Assembly (NCBI RefSeq): GCF_964656455.1
Contig: NC_135715.1
Location: 79,090,414-79,154,413, forward strand
Direction of reading: 5' to 3'
Source of the DNA: Halichoerus grypus
Taxonomy: Eukaryota; Chordata; Mammalia; Carnivora; Phocidae
DNA: 64,000 bases
Shown here: piece after piece, positions 25,424-38,230 of the stretch
How positions within the stretch are numbered: the first letter of the stretch is position 1
How the letters are laid out: every line of letters starts with the position of its first letter
Made by a program: the position numbers and the translations under genes
The notes under the pieces: generated by a model
What the model was told of the DNA's origin: nothing
Seen by the model: only the letters and a program-made list of their open reading frames with translations
Databases searched by the model: none

Positions 25424-28400
25424 TTAGTACTCAGCTATAAGTAATTGTTTCTTTGTATATCATGTTACTCTTATTCATTTCTTATTAACTGAGAGATTAG
25501 CTTCCTATTCAAAACATATCGATACAAGACAGTGTATACAAGACTGAGACAGTCCCTTTTGACTGGTAATCAGTATCTAAATCTTCAGTGTTCAGAAAAT
25601 GAAAGGCATAAGTTGAGAGAAGAATTAATCATTTCAGGTTAAACTTCAGCCCTAAAAGACACCTATGAGTGGTCTTCTAGATTGTGCTCATGAAGGGGGA
25701 TGCCCAACAGTCACCAGGAACTAATATTTAGCTACGGTGCTAATATCAAAGAGATGCTTGTCATTCAAAATGTGCTACAATCTCTAATTTACAATTTTAT
25801 ATTGTGCCTCCTCCCCAAACATGACTGTTCTAACACAAACAGAAGATGGATAAACCCTCATCAGTTGGAGCTAGCGTTCATAGGGTCAAGATCTTAAGTT
25901 TCCCCTGAAGCACATCTGTCAAAATAGTGCTAAGTACAGTTACAAAATCATAAGGACCAAATTAACATAGACTACAAACCATGGGTCCTCAAACCACAGC
26001 CCAGGAATCTGTATTTCTAACAAATTTCTGAGTTGCTTTTTATACAGCCAGCCTCAGTCCAGGTTCCCATGGAGCAGACAAACTTTTCAAATGTCAGTGG
26101 GCCTAAGAATTTCCTGAAGTCGTTTAGAATGTTTGTCCGCAGAGTCTAATTTGGTCAGCCTGGGGAAGTAGGGGGATCGACATTCTAAGATTTCTTTGGC
26201 TATCCTCATGCTGGTCTTCAGAAACACAGACACATGGCATTTCAAGCAGGCTCTTTGAAAATAGCTGTGTCTCCTTGAAATATTTCCACTCTGGAAATGC
26301 ATCTGTAAAAGGTATGCTGTGTTCAGCCACAGGATGATTACAACTATTGTATAAACACTATAGATTGATTCGCCCCTTTGTGGCCCCTATGGACTCAAAA
26401 CATGAGTTTCTCTGTTCAGCAACTTGTTCCACACAGAGAAGGGGGGAAGCTCAGACAGTCACACCTGTGTCAGTGGTTGCCTTGCTCTGCCCAGCCCTGA
26501 GCCTCAGCTTTCAGTGGACTGTGTCCCCCATGGTCAGTCAGTCTGTTCTCCAGGCTACTAGGCAGCTCTCTCAAACACCCTGTGGTCACCCATCACTCTC
26601 CTCACAAATAAAACCACATTAAAGACTTCTGATAAATTCTTTTCAGGATCTACTTTCTGTCTTTATCCTACTTAGCTTTCTGCTTCCTTTGGTGCCACAG
26701 GCCTCACTTTTTTTCTGCCAGCTCCTTTGCTTTGTTTTCCTGTGGCTATCTTCTTTCTCCTCTCTTTCAAAATGCTCTCCCTTATCTTCTCTGATATAGA
26801 CAAAAGGTCAGAAGCCAAGCCCATCACAAGGTGAGAGCCCAGTGTCCCAATTTGCTCTGTGTCAGAGTGGCTGTACCTCTTGGATTTGCAGACAGCCTTG
26901 GCTATAGATACCAGGCAAACCTGAGGCAGAGTGCAATTATTTCAATGAAGGTAGTCGCTCAGATCACATATTCCCTCTAATGATGGAGGTAGGTAGACTT
27001 CTGGCTCCAGTTGTTTCTTCTTCCAATTCTTACTTCCTCCTTGCTGCAAAGTGAATCTCTTTAAATTGGAGATCCTAATTTCTCAAGTGTCTACTGCAAG
27101 CCAGGCACTGTGCTGGGCATTGTACAAGATAGGATGTAAACTTCCATCTTACAGAAGAGGAAACAGGCTCAGAGGACTGAGGCATTTCACCTCAGGCCAT
27201 GAAGTTGATACAGGAAAAAGCAGACTCAAAATTGAGTGTCTATGACCCATTCCCCCATCACACTGCTGGGAGTGATGGAGAAATGAAGACAGAGTGGACA
27301 CCAAACCTCAGTTCTTCTTGAAGACATTTTCCAAGACCCTGTCTCCTTATCTGCCCTCACACGCTATACACCCTGGTGCAAAGACCTGGTGGAAAGAAGG
27401 TGCACAATAGCAAGACTGAAAGTGACATGCATGGCTTGACATAAACAACAGCAATGGCTTTTTATTGTTAGTAATATAACCACTGGACAAAAATAATGCT
27501 CAAAAGACATTATCATTAAAAATAGAATATACAGACATATATTTTAACAAAATAGCAATTATTTCTATTAAAGCTCACGATTCAATAAAAGAAAACCTAC
27601 ACTCTTCAATGAGGAAAAACTTAGAAGACTATCACAAATAGGTTTCACATAACAGATCTTTTGAAGTAATAAAAATTTCTAAAATTTTATCAAATGATAT
27701 TTGTGAAAAAACATTTTAAAAGTGTGATCCAAAATTTTTAACATTATCTACCATATAGTTTCAAATAATCAAGCAAGATATTTCTGGCTCAAGTAATGGT
27801 GGGTTAGTTTATCCAAGACAAACCTTACTGCTGAGAACACATAGAGGAGTTGAACAATGTGAACAAACATGTTTGAAAACCTCAGAGTGCTACCAGAGTA
27901 GCAAAGACTTGAAGGGCCAAGATCCTGACCAGAAAAGATGAGCAGGGAAGTGAACCATTTTATCCACAAGGGATTTGCCCATTTGCAAAAAACAAAACAA
28001 AACAAAACAAAATCAAAGTTGAGAGGCTGAACAGAATTTCTGGCAATCTCATGGGGCTGGGAGAATGAAAATTGAATTTGAGGGCCCACCAGAGGACAGG
28101 CTCTTGTAAATATCCCACCTTTTCAGTCTGGACCTCCAAAGGGCTTAATAAGAGTAAGAGCAACCTGAAATCAGACAACTCACCAAGACTAAAGCCAAGT
28201 TTGAATCAGTTCAGTCTTTGATTGGATTGATGGTTGCACCTACCATAACTGCTTTCCAGAAGCAAAAATAAATGCTCTCCAGGTGAATTAACATCAGGCT
28301 GAGGTTCTAAATTCTGCATTCAGATTTATCTTCCTATCAGCCACCACAGGTTCACTTACTACTCACAGTGCTGATCTTGAACCCTCTCTTCATTTCTGGC

Positions 28401-29170
28401 GCCTTGGAACCTCTATGTCTTCATTTCTTTCACTTAGTTACTTATCACAGTTTTTTAAAATAACATTTTGTTGAGAATTATTACATCTGAAGGGGGAAGA
28501 GGAAACTTCTAGAATAGGTCCTACTGACATGTTGCCAGAAGTCCAAATCACCTGGAAAAATCTTTGCCTCAGTTACCAAATCTCTTTAATTCAAAATACA
28601 TAATTTCTTTAAAAGTCTTCCCTAAATACTGAAGAGATGACTATCAAATACATCCTTATCTCTTCCCTTTTTTCTATGTTATTATTTCTTAATATTTCTA
28701 TGATAAGTGAAATAAAACTCAAAACTACCAATTTTTCTACTTGTTACGAGGTTTTAGAAAACATCTGGAGGAAGGGATTGGTACTGAACTCTAACCTAGG
28801 TTTCAAAAAGCTTCCCCCCGCCATGTACTTCTTTCCCCTGACTTCATACACCCACCCCTCTGTGACACCTTAATTTAAATTTTGAACAAGTAATTCACAA
28901 GAAAAAAATAAAGGACAAAGAATTAAAGAGGATACAACACATTTTCTAAAACTAAAAGTCTTAGGAATTGGTCAATGAGAAAAATCCTCCATCAGGCACT
29001 TCACATAACATGTTTAATGTAATTTTTATGAACCCAAAACCCAACCATGCTGGCACCCTGATCTTGGACTTTCAGCCTCTATAGTTTCAAAACTGTGAGG
29101 AAAAAAATTTTGTTTTTTAAGCCACTCAATCTATGGTATTTTGTTATGGCAGCCCAAAGTAATGAAGATA
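25424..29170. other. Intergenic DNA, repeat-poor
   Basis: No gene recognised. 27080-27260 contains an antisense MIR remnant (cagaagaggaaacaggctcagagg). The (caaaa)n run at 27985-28010 is a small simple repeat. Open frames such as 27769-28089 (-) and 26347-26622 (+) have no family features. Confidence 0.45.
27080..27260 (-). mobile_element. MIR SINE remnant, - strand
   Basis: Complement of the MIR core (ccatcttacagaagagg ... cctcaggccatgaag). Old and diverged; the ends are approximate. Confidence 0.5.
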
Positions 29171-29240
29171 AGGAGTTTATCTATTTTATTAATATTTTCA
29201 AAAAACTAAACTTTAGCTTTGACTTTATTATTTGTTTTCT

Positions 29241-29423
29241 TTTTTTAAGATTTTATTTATTTACTTAAGAGAGAGTGAGAGAGAGAGAGAACACAGAAGG
29301 AAAGAAAGAAGCAGACTCCCCACCGAGCAAAGAGTTTGACTCTGGGCTCCATCCCAGGACCCCAAGACCACAACCTGAGCTGAAGGCAGATGCCCAACCA
29401 GCTGAGCCACCAAGGTGCCCCTC
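29241..29423 (-). mobile_element. CanSINE, - strand, nested in antisense L1
   Basis: Reverse-oriented (aagattttatttatttacttaagag ... gagccaccaaggtgcc). Perfect 15-bp duplication tattatttgttttct at 29226-29240 and 29424-29438. Confidence 0.92.
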
Positions 29424-29699
29424 TATTATTTGTTTTCTAATCCATTCTTGTTATTTTTTCCTTCCTCTACTTACATTGTTTCATTTTTTTTTTCAAACTT
29501 CTTAAAGTAAAAATGTAGATAATCAATTTTAAACTTTTCTTCTTTTTCTAATATATACACTTAAAGTAAAAATTTATCTCTTAGCACTGCTTTAGGTGCA
29601 TCCTGCAAATTTTGATGTTTTTCATTTTCATTTCTTTTTATTTATTTGAAAGGTGTCTTATGATTTCTTCTTTTACCCATTTATGTGTTTAATTTCCAA

Positions 29700-29726
29700 A
29701 TATTTGGTATAGAAAATACCAAATAT
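29700..29726. repeat. 11-bp inverted repeat in antisense L1
   Basis: ATATTTGGTAT (29700-29710), loop AGAAA, ATACCAAATAT (29716-29726), perfect pairing inside an old L1 copy. Confidence 0.9.
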
Positions 29727-30620
29727 GGATAGGTAGGTAGGTAGATATAGAGATATAGAGATGATAGATAGAGAGATACATAACTAATTTAATTCGGCAA
29801 AGGTCAGAAAATATACTCTGTGTGATTTCTGTTCTTCAAAATTTATTGAGACATGTTTCATAGTTCAGCAAACATTCTCTCAGTGAACATTCTCTCAGCA
29901 AACATTCATGTGCACTTTTAGAAAATGTATATTATGCAATTGCTAGACATAGTGTTCTATAAAGGTAAATGAGGTCAAGTTGGTTGATTGTATTGTTTTG
30001 ATCTTCCATATCCTTGCTGATTTTTGTACAATGTTCTATCAATTGCTCAGTTATTCTATTAATATGGATTTGATCATTTCTCTCTTTGGTGCTTTCAATT
30101 TTGCCTTATGTATTTTAGAGCTCTGTTTTTTAGTGCGTACACATTTAGGATTGATTTCTTCTTGATGAAATGACCCCTTTGCCATTTAATTTTTCTTTTT
30201 AATTTGTCTCTTTAATTCTGGTAATCTCCTTGTTTTGAGGTATACATTGCATGGTATAGTCACTCTAGCTTCCCTACAATTTGGGTTTGCACTTTATATA
30301 TTTTTCCCAAACCTTTAACATTCAACCTACTTGTGAGTCTGCTTCTATTGAGTGTTGCTTTTTCTCCTGATTATGGGTCTCATTTCCCTGTTTCTTCACA
30401 TGCCTTGTAATTTTTTACTCAATGCTGATTTTTCATATAAAAGAATTTCCAGGGGTGTTTTGTTTTTGTTTTTCCAGTGAGTGCAAGTCTTTTTCTCTGA
30501 CAGGTGGCTAGAATGAGGATTTGATCATTCAGATTTCATCAAGAGTCAAATTGATCTGGGACTGAGCTTTAGTGTTAATTAAATTGAGTGTACCTCTGAT
30601 ATTTGACAGAAACAAGGACA

Positions 30621-31204
30621 TTTCACTTTGCCATTCAGCCCAGCCTCAGTTTCCTACACAGCCACTGTGGAGTGTTAGTCTCTTCTATCTTGTCATTGTT
30701 TGAGCTAGGAGGAGGTTGAGACACAGGCATCGTATAGTCTTGGCTCATTTTGAAATTCAGACACTGAAATTGTTTAATTCTCTGTTTTCCAGTCTTGCCT
30801 ATACTGACACTTTTGCAGTAACACTGGGGGCAGGGGTGGGGCCTGGGGATGGGGGACGTTGACTGTTAAGCCAAGCCATTTATTTTTGCATTTGATGCAC
30901 TTCTAAATTCCAATCTATCTGACAACCCATACTGTTATTAGTGTCTTGACTGTTTTTCCTCAAGTCTATAAAGTCTCTTCATCTATAAGAGTCTTGCTTC
31001 TCCACAAACCAGAAGGTTTTCTCCAGATATGAAAGCAGTTGCAGCTCTCTGCTCACCATCACTTCCTATAAGTCAGTTCAACAAAGTTTCATCTGCCCAC
31101 TGTTCTTTGACAATTGCCATAGACTTTCATTTTAGCAGGTTTTTTGCTATTGTTACCATAGGATTAATGGTATTGTACATTCTCTATTTTAATTGGAAGC
31201 AGAA
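30621..31204. other. Intergenic DNA, nothing recognised
   Basis: Unique-looking AT-rich sequence with a G-rich patch at about 30826-30860. No gene or clear repeat is seen. Confidence 0.4.
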
Positions 31205-31560
31205 GTCATAATGCTGTTTACAATAGCAAAAGATTGGAAACAATTCAAATGGCTATTATTAAATGATTTTTAATTAAATTATGTAATCATATAAGGAATA
31301 CTATGAAGCTATGTGAAAAAATGAGGAAACTCTTTATTTATCTGTATAATAATAATCCCATGGTATATTAAGTGAAAAAAGCAAAGTATAAAATAGGGTG
31401 TACAATGCTCTACCTTTTGTATAAAAGAGGGAAGAAAAGTCATCTAAATTCATATAGACTTAAGTCACATATAGATTCATATCACCTTCATATATATAAA
31501 TTCTGAAAAGACACAAAAGAAATGAGTAAAAATGGTTACATCATTGTTTTTTAAATGTCT
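31205..31560 (+). mobile_element. Old L1 3'UTR fragment, + strand
   Basis: Landmarks such as 'caatagcaaaagattggaaac' and 'ctaccttttgtataaaagagg' are typical of old L1M/L1ME 3' ends. The young L1 inserted 44 bp downstream. Confidence 0.6.
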
Positions 31561-31603
31561 TGATTCTTAAGACTCAGTTTTCACATCTGTAGAACAAGAT
31601 TAC

Positions 31604-31618
31604 AAATACTTTCCTCAA
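31604..31618 (+). repeat. L1 target-site duplication, left copy
   Basis: aaatactttcctcaa, directly before the first base of the L1 5'UTR. It is identical to 38694-38708 after the A-rich tail, marking this as a target-primed insertion. Confidence 0.9.
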
Positions 31619-33467
31619 GGGGGGGCAGAGCAAGATGGTGGAGGAGTAGGAGACCTGGATTTTGTCTCCTCTCAGGAATTCAGCTGGATAGGGATCAAAC
31701 CATTCTGAACACCTATGAACTCAACAGGAGATCGAAGAAAAGAAGAGCAACAACTCTCTGAACAGAAAAGCGACCACTTTCTGGAAGGTAGGACGTGTGG
31801 AGAAGTGAATCCGAGGCGATATTCGGGAGGATAGATGGCGGGGGAGGGGCCTCCATCAGCCGCTTCTGGCAAGTGATAGAGCCGCGGAGCACAAAATCGG
31901 AACTTTTAGAAGTCGGCTCTGCTGAGGGACGTCGCTCCAGTAGCTAAGCAGGGGGTGGAACCCTCGTGGGACAGTGTGGTCTCAGGACCCTCGGGGTCAC
32001 AGAAAGACCGGGGGTGCCTGAGTGCGGCAGAGCTCCCAGGTATCGGAGCGGGGAAGCCGGCTGCAGAGACGGAGCCGAGGCGCGGGCTCTCAGCTCGGGG
32101 TTGCCATAAACCGTGATCCGCGGCACAGTCAGGCCACTGCTCCTCCAGCAGGGACCCAACAAGGGGCAGATCCGGGGAGACTCCCCTTCCTCCCCCGGAA
32201 GGAGGGGCGCGGGAGCGCACCGCAGGGATCTGCAGGGTTTGGAGACTCCACACGGGGTCGTGTGCCAGAGATAGAAACGCTCGGTCACAGGCCGGGTGAG
32301 CACGGAGTGTGGCCGGAGACCAGGGAGACGGGAGTGACTGACGGCTTTTCTCTGGGGGCGCACTGAGTAGCGGGGCCCCAAGTTCTCGGCTCCTCCGGGG
32401 TGGAGATTGGGAGGCCGCCATTTACACCCTCCACCTCCAAAGCTGTACGGAAAGCTTACAGGGAACAAAAGCTCCCGAGAGCAAACCCGAGCAGATTACT
32501 TAGCCCGGACCAGGCAAGGGCGGGGCAATTCCACCTCCGGCAAAGACTTTTGGGAACCACGGCAACAGGCCCCTCCCCCAGAAGATCAGCGAGAACAGCC
32601 AGCCAAGACCAAGTCTACCGATCAATGAGAACAGCAGAACTCCAGCGCTAGGGGAATACTGCACATAGAATCCATGGCTTTTTTACTGTGATTCGTTAGT
32701 CTTTCAAAGTTAATTTTTTTTAACTGTCTTTTTTTTTTTGAATTTTTCTTTTTCCCTTTTTCAACCAACATCTTATCAATCCCTTTTTTAAAAAAAAATT
32801 TTTATTTTTCATTTTTATTTTTCATTTTTAGAGTCATATTCTATCCCTTCATAGTAGTTACCCGTATTTTGGCATATATATATAAGTTATTCTCTCTTTA
32901 AAATTTTGAGATAGTTTGTTCTAACAGATCAAAATATACCCTAAATCTCTAGTGTATGGTTTTTTTCTACTCCCCTGCCTGATCACATTCTCTCCCTTTT
33001 CTTTCTTTTTTTTTTTTTTAAATCCTCTTCTGTCTTTTTTCAAACAACTTCTTATCAATTCCTTTTATAAAATTTTTTATAATTTCCATCTTTACAGTCA
33101 TATTCCATCCCTTCATCGTATCAACCCTTATTTTTATACATATATAAGTTTTTCTTTCTTTAAAATTTTGGGAGGCACTTTCTTCTAACAGACCAAAATA
33201 CACCCAAAATCTAGTGTGTGGCACTGATCTATATACCAGCCTGATCATATTTGATCACATTCTGGTTTTTTTTGTTTTGTTCTGTTTTTGTTTGTTTTTA
33301 TCTTTATCTTTTTCTTTTTCTTTTTTTTTCTTTTTCTTTTTTCTCTCTTTCCCTTTCTTTTCCCACTGCTTCAGGTCTTTTCTGATTTGTTTAGAGTATA
33401 TTTTCTGGGGACGTTGTTACCCTGTTAGCATTTTGTTCTCTCATTAATCTATTCTCCTCTGGACAAA

Positions 33468-34363
33468 ATGACAAGATGGAAAAAATCACCTCAACAAAAA
33501 GAACAAGAGGTAGTACCGACTGCCAGGGACCTACTCAATACGGACATTAGTACGATGTCAGATCTAGAGTTCAGAATCATCACTTTAAACATACTAGCTG
33601 GGCTTGAAAAAAGCATGGAAGTTATTAGAGAAACCCTTTCTGGAGAAATAAAAGAATTAAAATCTAACCAAGTCGAAATCAAAAAGGCTATTAATGAGGT
33701 GCAATCAAATATGGGGGCGCTAACTGCTAGGATAAATGAGGCAGAAGAGAGAATCAGTGATATAGATGACCAAATGATGGAAAATAAGAAGCTGAGAAAA
33801 AGAGAGATAAACAACTACTGGATCACGAGGGCAGAATTCGAGAGATAAGCGATACCATAAGACAAAACAACATTAGAATAATTGGGATCCCAGAAGAAGA
33901 AGAAAGAGAGAGAGGGGCAGAAGGTATAATGGAGCAAATTATAGCAGAGAACTTCCCTAATTTGGGGAAGGAAACAGGCATCAAAATCCAGGAAGCACAG
34001 AGAATCCCTCTCAAAATCAATAAAAATAGGTCAACACCCCGACATCTAACAGTAAAACTTACGAGTCTCAGAGACAAAGAGAAAATCCTGAAAGCAGCTC
34101 GGGAGAAGAGATCTGTAACCTACAATGGTAGAAACATTAGATTGGCAACAGACCTATTCACAGAGACCTGGCAGGCCAGAAAGGACTAGCATGATATCTT
34201 CAGAGCACTAAATGAGAAAAATATGCAGCCAAGAATACTATATCCAGCTAGGCTGTCATTGAAAATAGAAGGAGAGATAAAAAGCTTCCAGGACAAACAA
34301 AAACTAAAGGAATTTGCAAACACGAAACCAGCCCTACAAGAAATCTTGAAAGGGGTCCTCTAA
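33468..34363 (+). pseudogene. L1 ORF1 (RNA-binding chaperone), broken
   Basis: Starts MTRWKKSPQQ at 33468 with a predicted coiled coil (heptad-like EIKELKSNQVEIKKAINEV region). The frame is lost near 33835 and continues in another frame from about 33842 (IRIIGIPEEEE, then the conserved nucleic-acid-binding C-terminal domain). A TAG stop at 34187-34189 replaces what looks like a Trp codon; the remainder ends EILKGVL and TAA at about 34363. In intact L1 this protein trimerises and coats L1 RNA. Two lesions make it a pseudogene. Confidence 0.85.
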
Positions 34364-34442
34364 GCAAAGAGAGCCTAAAAGTAACACAGACCAGAAAGGA
34401 ACACAGACAATATACAGTAACAGTCACCTTACAGGCAATACA

Positions 34443-37400
34443 ATGGCACTAAATTCCTATCTTTCAATAGTTACCCTGAATGTAAATGGGCTAAATGCCC
34501 CAATCAAAAGACACAGGCTATCAGATTGGATTAAAAAACAAGACCCATCGATATGCTGTCTGCAAGAGACTCATTTTAGACCCAAAGACACCCCCAGGTT
34601 GAAAGTGAGGGGGTGGAAAACCATTTACCATGCTAATGGACACCAAAAGAAAGCTGGGGTGGCAATCCTTATATCAGACAAATTAGATTTTAAACCAAAG
34701 ACTGTAATAAGAGATAAGGAAGGACACTATATCCTACTTAAAGGGTCTATCCAACAAGAAGATCTAACAATTGTAAATATCTATGCCCCTAACATGGGAG
34801 CAGCCAATTATATAAGGCAATTAATAACAAAAGCAAAGAAACACATCGACAACAATACAATAATAGTGGGGGACTTTAACACCCCCCTCACTGAAATGGA
34901 CAGATCGTCTAAGCAAAAGATCAACAAGGAAATAAAGACTTTAAATGACACACTGGACCAAATGGACTTCACAGACATATTCAGAACATTCCATCCCAAA
35001 GCAACGGAATGCACATTCTTCTCTAGTGCCCATGGAACATTCTCCAGAATCAATCACATCCTAGGTCATAAATCAGGTCTCAACCGGTACCAAAAGATTG
35101 GGATCATTCCCTGACTATTTTCAGACCACAATGCTTTGAAACTAGAACTCAATCACAAGAGGAAAGTTGGAAAGAACTCAAATACATGGAGGTTAAAGAG
35201 CATCCTACTAAAGAATGAATGGGTCAACCAGGAAATTAAAGAAGAATTAAAAAAATTCATGGAAACCAATGAAAATGAAAACACAACTATTCAAAATCTT
35301 TGGGATGCAGCAAAGGCAGTCCTAAGAGGAAAGTATATGGCAATACAAGCCTTTCTCAAGAAACAAGAAAGGTCTCAAGTACACAACCTAACCCTACAGC
35401 TAAAGGAGCTGGAGAAAGAACAGCAAATAAAGCCTAAACCCAGCAGGAGAAGAGAAATAATAAAGATCAGGGCAGAAATCAATGAAATAGAAACTAAAAG
35501 AACAGTAGAACAGATCAACGAAACTAGGAGCTGGTTCTTTGAAAGAATTAATAAGATTGATAAACCCCTGGCCAGACTTACCAAAAAGAAAAGAGAAATG
35601 ACCCAAATCAACAAAATCATGAAAGAAAGAAATACAAACAATTATAAGAACATATTATGAGCAACTCTATGCCAGCAAATTAGATAACCTGGAAGAAATG
35701 GATGCATTCCTAGAGATGTATCAACTACCAAAACTGAACCAGGAAGAAATAGAAAACCTGAACAGACCTATAACCACTAAGGAAATTGAAGCAGTCATCA
35801 AAAATCTCCCAAAAAACAAAAGCCCAGGGCCAGATGGCTTCCCAGGGGAATTCTACCAAACATTTAAAGAAGAATTAATACCTATTCTTCTGAAACTGTT
35901 CCAAAAAATAGAAATGGAAGGAAAACTTCCGAACTCATTTTATGAGGCCACCATTACCTTGATCCCAAAACCAGAAAAAGACCCCATCAAAAAGGAGAAC
36001 TACAGACCAATATCCCTGATGAACATGGATGCAAAAATTCTCACCAAAATACTAGCCAATAGGATCCAACAGTACATTAAAAGGATTATTCACCACGACC
36101 AAGTGGGATTTATCCCTGGGCTGCAAGGTTGGTTCAACATCCGCAAATCAATCAACGTGATACAATACATTAACAAAAGAAAGAACAAGAACCATACGAT
36201 CCTCTCAATAGATGCAGAAAAAGCATTTGATAAAGTACAGCATCCTTTCTTGATCAAAACTCTTCAGAGTATAGGCATAGAGGGTACATACCTCAATATC
36301 ATAAAAGCCATCTATGAAAAACCCACAGCGAATATCATTCTCAATGGGGAAAAACTGAGAGCTTTCCCCCTAAGGTCAGGAACGCGGCAGGGATGTCCAC
36401 TATCACCACTGCTATTCAACATAGTATTAGAAGTCCTAGCCACAGCAATCAGACAACAAAAATAAATAAAAGGCATCCAAATCGGCAAAGAAGAAGTCAA
36501 ACTCTCACTCTGCAGATGATATGATACTTTATGTGGAAAACCCCAAAGACTCCACCCCAAAACTGCTAGAACTCATACACGAATTCAGTAAAGTGGCAGG
36601 ATATAAAATCAATGCACAGAAGTCAGTGGCATTCCTATACACTAACAACAAGACAGAAGAAAGAGAAATTAAGGAGTCGATCCCATTCACAATTGCACCC
36701 AAAACCATAAGATACCTAGGCATAGATCTAACCAAAGAGGCAAAGGATCTGTACTCAGAAAACTATAAAATACTCATGAAAGAAATTGAGGAAGACACAA
36801 AGAAATGGAAAAACATTCCATGCTCATGGATTGGAAGAACAAATATTGTGAAGATGTCAATGCTACCTAGAGCAATCTATACATTCAATGCAATCCCCAT
36901 CAAAATACCACCAACTTTTTTCAAAGAAATGGAACAAATCATCCTAAAATTTGTATGGAACCAGAAAAGACCCCGAATAGCCAGAGGAATGTTGAAAAAG
37001 AAAAGCAAAGCTGGCGGCACCACAATTCTGGACTTCCAGCTCTATTACAAAGCTGTCATCATCAAGACAGTATGGTACTGGCACAAAAACAGACACATAG
37101 ATCAATGGAACAGAATAGAGAGCCCAGAAATGGACCCTCAACTCTATGGTCAACTCATCTTCGACAAAGCAGGAAAGAATGTTCAATGGAAAAAAGACAG
37201 TCTCTTCAACAAATGGTGTTGGGAAAATTGGACAGCCACATGCAGAAGAATGAAACTGGACCATTTCCTTACACCACACACAAAAATAGACTCCAAATGG
37301 TTGAAAGACCTCAATGTGAGACAGGAGTCCATCAAAATCCTAAAGGAGAACACAGGCAGCAACCTCTTCGACCTCAGCCACAGCAACTTCTTCCTAGAAA

Positions 37401-38230
37401 CATCGCCAAAGGCAAGGGAAGCAAGGGCAAAAATGAACTATTGGGACTTCATCAAGATAAAAAGCTTTTGCAAAGCAAAGGAAACAGTCAACAAAACCAA
37501 AAGACAACCGACAGAATTGGAGAAGATATTTGCAAATGACATATCAGATAAAGGGCTAGTATCCAAAATCTATAAAGAACTTATCAAACTCAACACCCAA
37601 AGAACAAAGAATCCAATCAAGAAATGGGCAGAAGACATGAACAGACATTTTTCCAAAGAAGACATCCAAATGGCCAACGGACACATGAAAAAGTGCTCAA
37701 TATCGCTCGGCATCAGGGAAATCCAAATCAAAACCTCAATGAGATACCACCTCACACCAGTCAGAATGGCTAAAATTAACAAGTCAGGAAATGACAGATG
37801 TTGGCGGGGATGCGGAGAAAGGGGAACCCTCCTACACTGTTGGTGGGAATGCAAGCTGGTACAGCCACTCTGGAAAACAGTATGGAGGTTCCTCAAAAAG
37901 TTGAAAATAGATCTACCATATGATCCAGCAATTGCACTACTGGGTATTTACCCCAAAGATACAAATGTAGTGATCCGAAGGGGTACGTGCACCCCGATGT
38001 TTATAGCAGCAATGTCCACAATAGCCAAACTGTGGAAAGAGCCAAGATGTCCATCGACAGATGAATGGATAAAGAAGATGTGGTATATATATACAATGGA
38101 ATATTATGCACCCATCAAAAGGAATGAGATCTTGCCATTTGCAACGACATGGATGGAACTGGAGGGTATTATGCTGAGCGAAATAAGTCAAACAGAGAAA
38201 GACATGTATCATATGACCTCACTGATATGA
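34443..38230 (+). pseudogene. L1 ORF2 (endonuclease-reverse transcriptase), broken
   Basis: Endonuclease domain from 34443 (STLNVNGLNAP-like start, CLQETH, GDFNTPL). TGA at 35112-35114 stops it before the SDH motif. A frameshift near 35655 precedes the reverse-transcriptase domain ([37 protein letters not shown]). TAA at 36463-36465 is followed by a 2-nt loss near 36511 inside the FADD catalytic motif. The last 569 codons (36521-38230) are open and include the C-terminal cysteine-histidine motif (CWRGCG...HCWWEC). At least four disabling changes. Confidence 0.88.

Larger units (their letters stand above)
29171..30620 (-). mobile_element. Old antisense L1 fragment, split by a CanSINE
   Basis: Antisense ORF2-type landmarks: 'ctgcaaattttgatgtttttc', 'atttaatttccaaatatttgg', 'acacatttaggattgatttc'. 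Heavily mutated. It contains a GATA-rich simple repeat (29727-29775) and a perfect 11-bp hairpin (29700-29726). Confidence 0.65.

Noticed and set aside
33468..38230. Functional L1 proteins
   Set aside because: ORF1 has a frameshift and a stop; ORF2 has two stops and two frameshifts, one in the catalytic motif.
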